Source: Rhizophagus irregularis (Eukaryota > Glomeromycota > Glomeromycetes > Glomerales > Glomeraceae). Taken from it: a stretch of 64,000 bases of DNA. The translations under genes and the position numbers were made by a program. Below, piece by piece: positions 35,701-48,720 of this stretch. Every line of letters starts with the position of its first letter. Position 1 is the stretch's first letter. The stretch covers positions 868,001 through 932,000 of the forward strand of contig NC_089457.1 in the NCBI RefSeq assembly GCF_026210795.1, written 5' to 3'. The notes beneath the pieces are model-generated. The model was not told where the DNA came from and did no database searches. It was given only the letters and a program-made list of their open reading frames with translations.

Positions 35701-36640
35701 TTTTAGATCTTATAATTTTTTTATTTTATAATTATATTTAAATTCAAATTTCTAAATTATTTTTGTAATATTTAAATATTTATTATTATTTTTTCATTTA
35801 TAATATTTGCAAAATTTTTAAATTATTATAAAATGAATATATTAAATATAAAAAAAACTATATAATTTTCAAGTAAAATTATTAGATATTCAATAATTAT
35901 AAAAAAATAATACAATTATTTTATTAAAATGAATTCTGTTAATAATAGCAATTTAAAATAATTTAATTCTAAATTTGCACTTTTTATATAAAAATAAACT
36001 AATTTACATATTATTTTTATTATTAATCTGCACTTTATATAGTTACATTTCTATATAATTAATTTAATTTAATTGAAAAATAAATAATAAAAAAAGTAAT
36101 TTTAAAAAAATTTTATATGCTGAATTTTATAATTTAAAAAAATTAATATAATAAGATAAATAGTTACATTTTAGATAACTTATTTCTTATAAAAGGCTGT
36201 AGAATGTAATCTAAGTTGATAAATAATATATATCAGAAAAAGCTATAAATCAAATGAAATGCTAATATATATTAATTTAAATATATATAGTATAATATCT
36301 AATTATAAATGTAAATAAGTAATATTTATTTAATAAATTCTTTCAATTACAGATTATCAGATAATTTGTCTTAACTGATAGTTGACCCATATTAAATCAA
36401 TAATAAATTATAATAAACAATGTGACCCATCTAAAATATAAATGACATAGTATAACTAATTCTATTAATGTTTTTGTATACGTACGAATGAAATTATACG
36501 TAACGTTTAATTATTAAACAAAGAAATTTATAAGAATTTAAGATATAAAGCCGTAGGAAACACAAATACACAATTTATTAATCTAAAAAGAAAATAGTTA
36601 TTAATAATTTAATTATTTTCTTTTCTTTTTTATAAAAAAG
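35701..36640. other. AT-rich stretch, nothing recognisable
   Basis: Very high A/T, with no frame or repeat worth naming. Confidence 0.4.
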
Positions 36641-39188
36641 TTACTTACCATCTACTCCTAGTGTCTTTAATCTTTCTTTGGCCTTTTTATCATTTTGTAA
36701 TGCAGCTCGTTTATACCAAAGTTTTGCCATTTCTAAATTTTGAGTATAATTTAATCGACCTTTTGAATAATTTTCTCCTACTTGAAATTGTGCACTCACA
36801 CTACCATTTTCAGCAGCCATTTGTAAATATTTAACAGCTTCTTCTTTAGAATTAGGTTTAATTTTTGATTTTAAATTTCTATCAAGTAAGGAACATGCAT
36901 AACGGTATTGAGCATCTGTAACACCATTATCAGCAGCTTCTTTGTATAATTCTAAAGCAGCTATTTTATCTATTTTTTGATCGAAAAATCCTTCCCATAA
37001 GTAATAGGCCTTCCAATATTTTCCAAGACTATTTTGATTTTCCGCTTGTTCATTAAAACATTTCCATGCTTTTTCATAATCTTTTTCTTTATGAGCTTTT
37101 ATACCTTCACTAATTGGAATTATCGGTTCGAATATTTCGTCAATATCAATCGAATCAAAATCAATATCATCGGGGATTTCGTCACTCTTATCATTTAGTG
37201 GATTTATAGGTATATTAATATCTGCAATTTCTTGAGGTTGAAGGCCTGGAGAACAACCAGGTTTGACAGACTTCTTAGTCAAATCATCTAATTGAATCAA
37301 TAATTTCGTAATGCTTATACGAATATCAGGATCTTGATTCCAAGCTTTAATAAAAAAAATCAAGATATTGCTCAGTTCATTAAAAGAAATATTTATTTTT
37401 TATACAAATAAAGATTTACCTTCTCTAATAATCTCTTCAAATCCTTTTTGGATTTTAGCGTCAGGTGAATTAGGTGAAGCAAGACCTATCTGTTCAAATT
37501 GAATCTTTTCTCTTCCGCCATTAATTACATAATTTGAAATTTTTTCAAGATCCATGTTTTCATAGGGTTTTCTTTCAAAAGTTAATTCCCATAAGAGCAT
37601 TCCAAAGCTACGAACGAATATAAAATATTTTTAATTAAATTAATAATAATGTATCAACGCGTAAAATTAAATGTTTCTAAATATACCTAAAAATTTCACA
37701 TTTATGATCATAACGGTATTTATTGTCTTTTAATTTTTCAGGAGCAAGCCAACGACCGTTCTCAATTCGATTAAAAACTGATGTTGTCCTTCCATCTTTA
37801 TCACGCGAAAGATAAAAGTTTGTTAGTTTCGCTACATGTTTTTCTGTTACCTTTTTAAGAAAAAAAATTAATTTTAGTTAATTTCATCGATTACTATGTA
37901 CCATCTAGTATGAGCGACATACCATCACATTACTGCACTTCAAGTCATGGTGATAAATATTTAATGCGTTTAAATAAGCGATACCACGACAAATATCAAG
38001 TGCATAAGATAACTATAAAATATAAAAAAATACAATAAATACAGCATGCCGTAACTTTTAAGATGACAAAATCGAAAAGATATTAACGAACCTTTAGTTT
38101 CAAAGGAATTTTGTTTTCTTTGTATAGTTCCCTTAGACTCCCAAGCTCAGCCCATTCTAAAACCATAACTGTAGAACCATCAATAATTGAAAGCCCGTAA
38201 AATTGAATAATATTTGGGGATTGAGTAGCTTTTATACAAATAGCCAAAAAACGTTGTGTCATTTTAGAATCTTTTTCAGGAATATTAATAGTTCTACAAG
38301 CTACTTCGATAGCATTCATATAAATTCTTTTTTTTGTTTTTCCCCTACTAGAACCACGCGTATCACTCTGTCTTCCTACTACTGGTTCGGTTAATTTATT
38401 ACTATCTATTCTTTTCGTCTCATTAATTTCAGACTTTGATATCATTGACTTTATATTTTGAACTTCTTCATAAATGAGGGACATTTTGACACTATTCTCT
38501 TCATTATTATTCTCAATTTTTTCGAGAAACTGTATTTTTTTTTAAAAAAAAAATAATAAGTTATCAAATTAATTTATTAGTTATATATTATTAAAATAGA
38601 AATAAAAAAAAAGAGAAAATGCGAAACCTCTTTCATCTCGCCTATATCAGCATTCAAACTTTCATTATCAATTTGTTTTTGTTGTTCATTAACGATAGCG
38701 ATAGTGAAATTTAAATCTTTCATAGCATTATCATATTCATTCATAAGCGTATTAAATTTTTCCGAAACTTTTTTAGCTTTAAAGTAAACTTTAAATCCTT
38801 GTAATTGTGAAACTTTTTCAGCAAAAGTTTTCATTTTATCTAAAATAAAAACAAATCTATCAAACGCATTATACCATATTTGACTTTTAAAATTTTTTTC
38901 ATTTTCTTTTCTTCTACGAATCAATTGATCAATTGCGATTTCTGATAACCTTGCTCTATCTAATAATGAATTACAAATCCTTTTATTATATTGTGAGGTT
39001 TGATATATTTTAACAATTTCTACAATTGTAGTAGAAGCTAATCCAATTAATGGTATAAATGGTGTTATAGCTTCACCCGCTTGAACTGTTATTTGGAGTG
39101 CTTCTTTTGCAAAAGTCAAATTTGATGATTTTATATCATTTAAACCTTTTGTAACTTCTATAGTACCTTTTATAGCATCTGCTACCAT
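36641..39188 (-). CDS. MLKL-like four-helix domain / TKL pseudokinase / Sel1-repeat protein, copy 2
   Basis: Tandem paralogue of the gene at 28688-31263, with the same six-exon structure: 39188-38628, 38529-38092, 38012-37923, 37850-37687, 37607-37420, 37344-36641, giving 714 residues. The four-helix domain (1-187) keeps the hydrophobic hairpin TPFIPLIGLASTTIVEIVK. The pseudokinase again has VACR (R266) instead of the ATP-binding lysine, HHDLKCSN with the loop aspartate (D356), and NFY (374-376) for DFG. The identical losses pre-date the duplication. Sel1 repeats fill about 530-705 (AWKCFNEQAENQNSLGKYWK, NLEMAKLWYKRAALQNDKKA). The stop again overlaps GGTAAGTAA. The two proteins are highly similar, with small indels, so both appear to be under constraint. 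Confidence 0.85.
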
Positions 39189-39298
39189 TTTTTTGTTTAA
39201 TAATAAAATTTAATTGTGAAAAACTTTGATAATTTGATAATTTAATTAAATGTAAAAAAGATAATAATTTGATAATTTAATTAAATGTAAAAAAAATA

Positions 39299-39330
39299 AG
39301 GATTATTTATAAGGAATTTCAAATATCAAG
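39299..39330 (-). promoter_or_regulatory. Duplicated upstream block with TATA-like element, copy 2
   Basis: GGATTATTTATAAGGAATTTCAA-type block (minus-strand TATAAATA at about 39304-39311) matching the block at 31297-31325. Here it is about 115 bases from the ATG because of a local tandem duplication of about 40 bp (39231-39298, TTTGATAATTTAATTAAATG). Confidence 0.45.
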
Positions 39331-41515
39331 ATGAATGCGTAATAACAAGATGATACTTCAATTATTCTTTATATATACTTTTGATTACAACTAAAAAAAA
39401 ATGCAATAATCCAATTTTGGATATGATTAAAAAAACACCGTAATAATATCAAATTTGATTGATTGAATTTAATATTTTTTTTTTGTTTTGTATGTTAAAA
39501 TATAAATACAATAAATTTCAAAGAGCAGTGAGACAAATAAATAAAAGTACGAATATGATATGATATTCACGATATTCATGATATTAAAAATTCTCTGGTG
39601 GTGTAAAAATGATCAGTACTATATAGTATATTCATGGCGGGGGAGAAAACTTTTAAGAATTAACTATTAAATCTATTAACCCTAATTGTAAATGCTCTTG
39701 GGGGGTTTTTTTTTATCTTTTTTAATGTATGCTTTAAAAATTACGCGTTTTTTTGCTGTATTGTGATATGCAGTGATCGTTGACTCATGCGAAACAATTA
39801 CTGTAATACATAATACGACAGTACTTCCCGAAATTTCAATTGAAATTTCGTAGCCAATAATTGTCATTTGTGTTAAACAAAATACTATTTTTAATTCAAA
39901 AGTAATGTTATATTTACTTGAGAACCAGTCGGTTTTTTTTACTGCGTAATTCAACATATTAATAATAAATATTGTATAAGCGACTTTTATTTATATAAAA
40001 TTGGAACCGATTTGTCAAACCATGCTTAGTTTCTTTTTTTATTTTGCAATTACAATTCTGATATCTAAAAACATTTAGAAACCCTGCTCCCCTTACCTAA
40101 TCCCAAGGTAGAAATATATTAGTTAATTATTATGTATTTTGACGATCGTCATTTCCATATTTTTTAAATTAAAAGAAACCATCAAAATGGAAACAAATTA
40201 AAATTAGAAATTATGTCACATGTACAGTAGTTTCATTTATGGTAAATATTTAAACTTCAAGTCACACGATTAAAAAAGTTCAACTGAAAGTTTATGATAT
40301 TAATTACAAAATAAATAAACACATATAGGTCCTGAGTCCTGACAACATATGGTCTTCTTACGGATATCGATTCCGCATATAACTTCACAGCTATTCCGTA
40401 ACCGCAATTACCGTATATTGCCCCCCGGGTATCTTGCAAATTGACCTTGTACCAATGCACACACCATATTGCGGAACCGTATGCATAGTATTTCCTTCCT
40501 TCACCTAAAAAGTTCCGTTTTCTATTGATTTTGTTATTAAAGAATCTAATTTTACGCAGATATTATACATAAATATTTTTCTGGTTATTATACAAGCTTT
40601 TAAATACATTCTATTCATAATAAAAATTCGAATTACAGATATGAATATACGGTAGTATATTTCGACGGCATCTATAAAACTACAGTCCTACACGCTTATA
40701 AAGATATCTAACGGTATAAATTTATTTAAATATACTTATATAAGATGAGATAAAGTATTTAATTTTAAAAGATTAATATTTATCTATAAATACTATTAAA
40801 AAATGGGATAAATCTTCTTGCCCTTTCTCAATTGAGAGATTATTAGGATACTGACTTGCAATTTCATTATAAAGTATTCTCAAAATTTAATATAATTGGT
40901 TAACTAGTACTCAGGTTCTCTCCAAAAGCATAATATTTATTTAATAGTTCCTTGATCGTGTTCTCAAGTTATTTTTCAGTCTAATTGCAATAAATAGTTC
41001 ATGCATTTATCTGTCTGCGTAGTATTTCAGTTCGGTTCGCGTGATTTATTCATGAGATTCTCTTATAAATAAAAAAGAAAGTTCCAGATAGTAGACGTTT
41101 GGTCACAAGTCCACATTTTAGTTTGAAGTGTAACGAAGGACTATATAATTATACGTAAGGAGTCCGAATGTCAATCAAGCATGTGACTATGCACAATAAC
41201 AATAATTTCCGTTGTCTAGTGTTTAAAAGACATTATAGCCAAACTTGATTGTAATCTTTCTATCCTAATGAAAGCTAATTTTAGTGTTTTTTTTTGTTAT
41301 TGTTCAATTTGTCAAACAATACCAAAAATATTAACAAATACATATCCTAAAATTAGATTATAATTTACTAGTATAAGGATACGCAGATCTCTACTTTTAT
41401 CTCCTTAATTCGCATAAATAATATTCAGTGAAATAAACATATTTAAATGAGACGAAATTGAAACAGATTATGATTGTTTTTTTTAGTGCGTTTTATTTCC
41501 ACTTTTTTTTTCAAT
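39331..41515. other. Intergenic region without supported genes
   Basis: Frames at 39682-39957 and 40257-40460 (minus) have no recognisable features. The second lies in a less AT-rich patch (40330-40500) that could be a gene or repeat relic. Confidence 0.4.
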
Positions 41516-42892
41516 ATGAAATTTTCTTATTTTAGACAAAAAGACATTCGTGATATAAGGTAAATATTTTTGAAAATAATTTATAAATTAACTTATTGTT
41601 ACCGTAAAAAATATGAAATTTTATTATGAAATTTTATTATTTTATTAGTAATGAAGATGATTCTAGAGATACAAGATTAGTCTTTTCTAGTGGAAGATAT
41701 AAATTTTCTACAAAAAGATATCACATTTTGGAATCGGATAATTTTATTGACGCCAATAAAGTTGAATACAAATTTGTTAAAGATGATATTAAAGAAGACA
41801 AATATTATATTCGAAAAGTTGAAAATTCAAAAAAAGATTTTATGTTTGTAGATTTAGGAGGATTCACAACATATAAAATTTTAGGCGGTTGTATAAATCA
41901 GATTACTGCCCGATTTTTAGAAATTTTTAAAGCTAATCTTTTAAACGTTATGTTTAAAACACCCGATGATACTGTTGAAATATTTAAATTTCGTTTAAAT
42001 ATTTATTTTGGTCGAGAATTATTTTCTAATATTGAAAAAGAAAGTTTTACTCCTAATGAATGGATTAAACATAGGCGTGAACCTGAAAAAAATATGCCAT
42101 CATTCCATCATTATGCACCTCAATTTTTGAAAAAATTGCTTAAACTTCAAGGAGAGTTTAAATTTCAATTGGAAGAAAAGGAAGATTATGAAATAACTAA
42201 AGGAAAAGTTCATATTTATTTTAATCATGGTTTAAAACGAAGAATGGCTAAATTAAAATATAGTGAAGAAGATTCTTTATGGAAATTAACCGAATTACGT
42301 GATACTAATACACTAGGTAAATTAATTTACTAATATAACAATTTAATTATGATTATATTATTAATTTTCTTTTCTTTTATTTAGTAAATTTGGATTTAAT
42401 ATCTGGAACTGAAGAACCAGATTTTAGATTTTCTATGAGAATTAGATGTGAAACATATAAGTCTCCTATTATATCTAAAATTGAAAACATTGTAAATGAA
42501 GCACATACTAAAAATTCTAAACCAAAAAATGGATTATGGCTTCAGGCTAAATATTTTGAAGGTGTACTTGAAAATGTTGAGATAAGCCAAACTATCACAA
42601 AAAAACGATTCATGTAAGTTTTTATAAATTAATTTTATTTTAAAATTTAATATCATCTTTTCATAATGATATTTTATTTATTAGAAATGAAAATTATAAA
42701 ATCTCCGTTCATACTCTTAAAAAAGAATCGAAAGGTGAATTATCAGATCAAGAAACAATATGTCTTGAAAGTTTAAATTGGAGAGATATAGAGGATGAAA
42801 ATAAATTGGGTTATGGAGATATCTATAATACAATCTCTAAACCAATACATTATGTTAGGGGAATGATGAATGAACTTAAAAAAATACGTTGA
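41516..42892 (+). CDS. Orphan protein of 382 residues, duplicated nearby
   Basis: Four exons: 41516-41559, 41649-42316, 42385-42613, 42685-42892, giving 382 residues with consistent phase. I do not recognise a family. The tiny first exon (MKFSYFRQKDIRDI) is supported by the decayed paralogue at 44856, where the same TTCAATATGA context, first-exon length and GTAAAT donor recur. Notable segments: FVDLGGFTTYK, NIYFGRELFSNIEKE, FHHYAPQFLKKL, DLISGTEEPDFRFSMRIRCE, LESLNWRDIEDENKLGYGDI. It is charged and lysine-rich, with no signal peptide or membrane helix. The alternating strand-like pattern around ISGTEEPDFRFSMRIRCE suggests a globular fold. An alternative start is the ATG at 41626. Confidence 0.75.
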
Positions 42893-43316
42893 CATTTAAT
42901 GTTATTATGATTTTGATTTGGATTATAAATTATAGTTTTTTTTCAACATATACTATATAAGTATTTATTGGAGCACCAGATTTATTATTTTTCATTTTGT
43001 ATTATTAACAATAAAATGAATTACAAAGTTTTTTGTCAATAACCTTTCATTATAACAATACAAAGTGAACTAATATCATGATAAAGATTACAGATATATT
43101 TCTTATTTATTTACGTAATTAATGAAAAGAACTCATGTGGTACAATTTCCAAAAATACTAAAGATATGGTATTAAATATTAATATCACTAGTTCCCCACC
43201 ATCAATTATACCCAATATGAGTATTATAAAAAAAAAATTAATAAAACATGATCAATTTTTCATCGCCTTCTTGAACGAAATCATCATTATTACATAGTAA
43301 TAGTAATGGATAGTTA
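42893..43316. other. Spacer between convergent genes
   Basis: AT-rich, with no features beyond the 3' flanks of the two genes. Confidence 0.4.
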
Positions 43317-43811
43317 CTAAACTGTTGGAGGACAGTTAACTACGACTCTTTCTTTAGTAAAACATGAACCATCTATTTGTTTTGTAATCACTATATCCGG
43401 ATTATTTGAGTAAATAGTAAAATATGCTATGGCGGCACCAATTAATCCTTCTTTAGGTGCATTATAGCATTCTGAAGGGTCTGCATGGAGTGAATAGTAA
43501 CCGGGACCTAATTTTCTTAGTCCATAACCCTCCATATTAACAAATTTACCATCAACTACTTTCCATAATGCATACTCGGTAACTTCGGTTGATACAGTCT
43601 TTGAATTGCAGGTAATAGTTAAATGCGTGTTAATACTATTTGCAGGTATATTTTCCGTAACTGTATTTGACTTGTGAATATAATCAAAAGCGCATTTGCA
43701 TTCAACTTGCTGTTGTTGTCGAGCCACAATAGCTGTAGCATGAGTATAAAAACTGTTTACAACCAAGATTATAAGGACTATAAAGAGACTCTTCAAAGTA
43801 TGGATTCTCAT
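43317..43811 (-). CDS. Small secreted cysteine-containing protein
   Basis: A single-exon frame of 164 residues. The N-terminus is a clear signal peptide: positive MRIHTLKS, a hydrophobic core LFIVLIILVVNSF, and a likely cleavage after THATA (about residue 27). The mature part has a CKC pair and four more cysteines (C65, C114, C147, C158, approximate), compatible with disulphides, and strand-rich segments (NTHLTITCNSKTVSTEVTEYALWKV). It ends CFTKERVVVNCPPTV. Size, secretion signal and cysteines fit the small-secreted-protein class that includes effectors of mycorrhizal fungi, but no specific function can be assigned. Confidence 0.75.
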   Translation of the reverse strand: MRIHTLKSLFIVLIILVVNSFYTHATAIVARQQQQVECKCAFDYIHKSNTVTENIPANSINTHLTITCNSKTVSTEVTEYALWKVVDGKFVNMEGYGLRKLGPGYYSLHADPSECYNAPKEGLIGAAIAYFTIYSNNPDIVITKQIDGSCFTKERVVVNCPPTV

Positions 43812-44855
43812 ATTTAAGACTTTTTAACGTGTGAGAATTGAAAAAAGAATGGCAAATGAACAATAATTCGTTTATAATTACATTCTGAAACATTTATCCC
43901 TCGAATACATAAAAAAAATAGTATTTGCAATGCTGATCATATCTCTAAATACGTAACAATAATGGTATGCGGTGTTAAATACTCTGTATAGGATATAAGA
44001 GTATTCTGCTAAACTAAAAAAAGCAATATAATTGAGATAAATTCATTTCAAATTACAATACTGTATATCTTATTAATTAGCAAGAAACACGCAAGTATAT
44101 TTCTATAATCCTCAGTTTAGCTTCTCTCCAAACTTTCTTCAGGATTGATAATAAATACAAATTAAATCATTGACAAGATGATGTAATAGTTACACGTAAA
44201 GATTTTCCGCAGAAATCACCCATTGTGAATAATTATATTTTATTAGTAAAAAATATATGGTTAGGAATATACCGTATATTCATTTAAAATATTTCGAATA
44301 CGAGATGAAATGACATTTTTCCTCTATTGTATGTATCCCGGTCCTCAGAACAAAGTAATCGTTGTGTCCCTGTTGATGTTCACCTAACAGCAAGAAGGAA
44401 TTTCAAAAATTATAGTGAAGTCAAAATATCTCACTATGCCATTTCGACTTTATATCTTTCACATTTTACGCAACGATCAATAATTGGAGTATTTCACACT
44501 ATTACCGTTTTGGCATTTCTTATTTCTAATATATTATGAATTTAAACAAAACCTCCTTCTACCAAAAATCGCAATTCAGAATCAATCATTTTATGTACAA
44601 GCACCTGCTTTTGTATCATATATTACTATGGATTCAGCAAGACGTTAACTAACTAGCCGATTATAGGATAGGAATATGTTTGCAATTGTAATATTGTTTC
44701 GTCACTAACTTTGAGGAAAAGCACGTTTTTATCCTCGTAATGTAATAATTGTCAATCTTTTTTGGTAAAAACGGACTTGCATACAATAAAAATGAAACGG
44801 ACAGTTGATGTCATTACGATAAGCTTTTTTTATAAAAATTTTTTTTTTCTTCAAT
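43812..44855. other. Intergenic region
   Basis: AT-rich. It should include the promoter of the secreted-protein gene (minus strand, to the right of 43811). The 44327-44539 frame has no features. Confidence 0.4.
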
Positions 44856-46265
44856 ATGAACAAAACACAGTCTAAACAAAATATCAATTCCTATAACGAC
44901 AGTATTAAGTAAATATGTAAAATTCATTACTCTATATGAATTTTTTCTAACTAAACAAAATGTTTAATTAAAAATATATATACATTTTTCTTTAAAATAG
45001 AGATGATATAATTTTAATTAAAAAATTTATCACCGGAGAATATAAATTTCCTATAAACGATTTGTCATCTTGGAAATAGATAATCTAATTAATGCCAATG
45101 AAGCTAAATTTAAATTTGTTAAAGTGGATGATGATAGAGGCAATACTTTGTTCAATTAATTGAAGAAACAAAAGATCCTATAAATTTATATAATGAACCA
45201 ATTTCACTGGGAGAATTTACAACAACTAAAAATTTGTTATTGTATTGATAAAATTTCAATACAAATTTTAAACCTTATAAATGCTGGTTTTTTAAATGTT
45301 GTACTCCTAAATATTGATTCAACTAATGTTGAAATAATAAAGTTTCATTTAAATATTTATTTTGGTCGTGAATTATTTTCTAATATTGAAGAAGAAGTTT
45401 TTACTACTTATGAGTGGAGTAAGTTTAATCGCGAATATAGAAAACATATCACATCATTTCAACATCATACATCTCAATTTTTGGAAAAATTGCCTATACT
45501 TCAAGGAGAATTTAAATTTCGAATAAAAGAAAAGGAAGAAAAGGAAATAACTGAATAAACTGATAAAAGTAGCATCTTTATATATTTCAATCAAGGTATA
45601 AGACAGAGAATGGAAAAGTTAAAATATATTCAAAAAAATTCATAGAAATTAAGTGAATTTCGTGATACCAGAAAAATTGGTAAATTATATAATCATTTTT
45701 TTAATGATATTATAACACTGTATATTAATTATTTTTATTGGCGAATTTGGATATAGTTTCTGGAATCGAAGAACCAGATTGTAGGTTTTCTCTGAGAATT
45801 AGATGTGAATCATATGATATATTTTTTAGGTCTGAAATCAAAAAAATTGTAAATGAAAACATATTAAAAGATCTTCTAAACCAAAAGATGGAATGTGGTT
45901 TCGGGCTAAAGATTTTGAGGGAAAACTTAATAATGTTGAAGTAAGGCAAACTATCACGAAAAGAAGATTCATGTAAATTTTATAAATTAATTTCGTTCTT
46001 TTATTATTAAAAAGAAAATTATTATCTAATATTTTTTTTTAATGATATATTTAGAAATGAACATTACCAAATCTCTGTTGATACTATTAAAGAAAATGCA
46101 AAAGGTAAGTTATTAGATCTTCAGACAATTGGTCTTGAAAATCTAAACTGGAGAAGTATGGAAAGTGCAGATAAATTGAGTTATAAAGAAATTAGAGATA
46201 CGATCTATGAAACAGTTCAATATGCAAGAAGAATAATAAATGAACAAAAAAAGGTTTGCAAATAA
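44856..46265 (+). pseudogene. Decayed paralogue of the orphan gene at 41516
   Basis: Same layout as the 41516 gene: first exon at 44856 (MNKTQSKQNINSYNDSI, GTAAAT donor), then EYKF, NLINANEAKFKFVK, NIYFGRELFSNIEEEVF, ASQF/TSQFLEKLP-like, LDIVSGIEEPDCRFSLRIRCE, and a last part LENLNWRSMESADKLSYKEI to the stop at 46263. Frame breaks occur near 45075, 45160, 45556 and 45880, and the second intron has lost its AG acceptor (ATTATTGGCG near 45740). Protein-level similarity is clear through most of the length. Confidence 0.8.
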
Positions 46266-48720
46266 TTGGTTTTATATGAAAATTTCACCCAGGTAAATTC
46301 AGGTTATACTTGACATTAAACAAATTATAATTAAAGGGACTTTATTTTTATTCTATAAAAGCAATATTCAATAATAATAAATAAATTATTTGCATTGATA
46401 TTTTATTTAATACTCACTATTTATAAATCATATTATAAATTTCTTTTGAATTTTTTTCAATTTAAATGCTTAATATTACTGTATTTATTATAATTTTCCT
46501 TTATTTAAAAATTATTGGTTTATTATATAAATTATCCTTTAAAATCTTTAGTTTAAAAATATTGTGTATATAATTAAAAATTTACTTCATATATATTTTT
46601 CAATTTTTTTTTATATTGCAATATTTTGAATATATATATTTTTTTTAATCATTTTCAAGGATGCTGAAGTATACTATTAAGTGATCAATTTGACTTAATA
46701 GGTAAACATTGTTTAAAACATATTATTTTTAGCCTAATAACTTTATTTTTTACATCAGATAATTATAAAACTCACAGTATTTTATAATTAATAATTATTA
46801 TATAAATATATAATTATAAATATTTATTAAATTATAATTTTATATACTATTAGATTTATTTTAAATTAATTATTATATTAAATAATTTTATATGATAATA
46901 ATTTATAATATACAATTATATAAGATGTAATTATATAAAGATCACTTGAAAGTATACATGTAGGATTCCATAGCAGAATGACAAATGGTTTACAAGTTAA
47001 TAATATTAGAATAGTTATATAATTTTTACTTTATGTATAATCACTAGGTAATAAATTTGTAAATGTACTGCAGTTAACAAGCAAAAAAAAATTGTATAAA
47101 GATTTAATTGTTAATTTTTTTTTTAATAAATAAAGTTAAAGTAATTATATAAATTAAAATATGTGTTTTTATTAATAAACAGAAAAAAATTAAAATATAT
47201 TGGATTGGTGTGGTTTAAATTATTTATTTAATATAACAAGATTGAGATTTACTGGAGAAAGAGAAGAGGAATTTAGCAAAAAAATGGTCATAAAAAAAAA
47301 TAAAATATCAGGTTAATTATTTAAAAATAATGTAAATACTATAATATAAAAAAATGTGCTGCTAAATTTCAATCGTTCATTAACGGGTGGAATTTCATGA
47401 AATTTTTAATTCTTCCCAAAATTCTATCCTAATTCTGGTAAGGTGACAATTACCAGCAGCGATATTTAGCAATCTATTTTATTTTTTGTCTCTGATATAA
47501 TTAAATAAAAATTATATATGACGAATAAAAACTTGTTTATTTTAAAATTTTTACACTTTGGATATTATGTATTCGTCGTAAATCTATACCATGAATTTTT
47601 TCGTGGCACCTGTGACGAATAATTGGCTTAGCCTACCTAATTGATTAATTGGGCCTGTATATTGACTAATTAGGCCTCTCTCTAATGTTAATGGCTCATT
47701 TAGTTATTTAGATATGCATGGTCTTGTTTGCAGTACAGCAGCACGCGCACTTGCTTAAGAAAGTGAAAATATTATATATTATAATCAACTAGACCTTGTA
47801 CATGAGTATATATTTATTTTACTTTCAGAATCATATCGCTGTTATAAAGAGCCAAAAGGCAAAGTTATACAACACGCGTCTAAAAATATATTAAATTTAA
47901 TTACGCATTAAATCTTATTGTTGCAATTTAATATAGCTCCATTGTTATCTAATATTGTTTAGCCCTTGGTTTGCGGTCAATTGCGGGGTAATTCCATTCG
48001 ATAATATCTAAATAGGGATTCCCATTTAATTTTCATCCGATTGTTTCTCGATAATGAGGTAATTCCATTAATAAATATCGATAATATCTATATAGGGATT
48101 CCCACTTAATTTTTATCCGATTGTTTCTTGATAATGAGGTAATTCCATTAATAAATACCGATAATATCTAAATAAGGATTAATTTTCTTTAATAATAGAC
48201 CGATTTTTTCTCGATAAAACAATTTATTATCGTATGATAAAAGTATAATATCAGATTAATAGATATATTTAAAGTTTAATTTCTAAATTACTTAATTTCC
48301 TGTCCGGAATTGTTTATTTATAGAATAAATATAAAACAAATTTATTCGATAGCACTAATTTATTCGATAGCACAATTTTTGTGCATGCGAAGATTAAAGA
48401 AAATCATGTTACACTCTTGTGGTTTTCTATTTTTAGATTCCAAAATGACGGTAAAATTAGATCAGAGAGTTTAATTGTGAATACTTATTTGGGATAAAGT
48501 CTTTTAACGAAAAGAATATAGATTTAATCGGAGTTCTGCTAAAAATAGTATGCACATCATGGTGTTGATTGATTCCATGATGAGATCTTCTTTAAAGTTA
48601 CAGGACCAATGTTTAAATGCTTAGAAACTTATAAATTGACATTGAATTGGCCTAAAAAACTAAAAAAAACTAAAAAAGTTTTTTTTTTTAAAATAATAAT
48701 AATAATAATATCTTTCCAAA
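46266..48720. other. AT-rich intergenic region with a minisatellite
   Basis: No gene. A three-unit tandem repeat lies at 47987-48225. The rest is A/T-rich. Confidence 0.5.
47987..48225. repeat. Tandem repeat, about 72-80 bp unit, three copies
   Basis: Units begin GGTAATTCCATT at 47987, 48059 and 48139 and share GATAATATCTAWATAGGGATT and CCGATTGTTTCT. The third unit is degenerate. Confidence 0.8.

Noticed and set aside
39682-39957. 91-residue minus-strand frame
   Set aside because: No signal peptide, motif or coding-like composition beyond chance.
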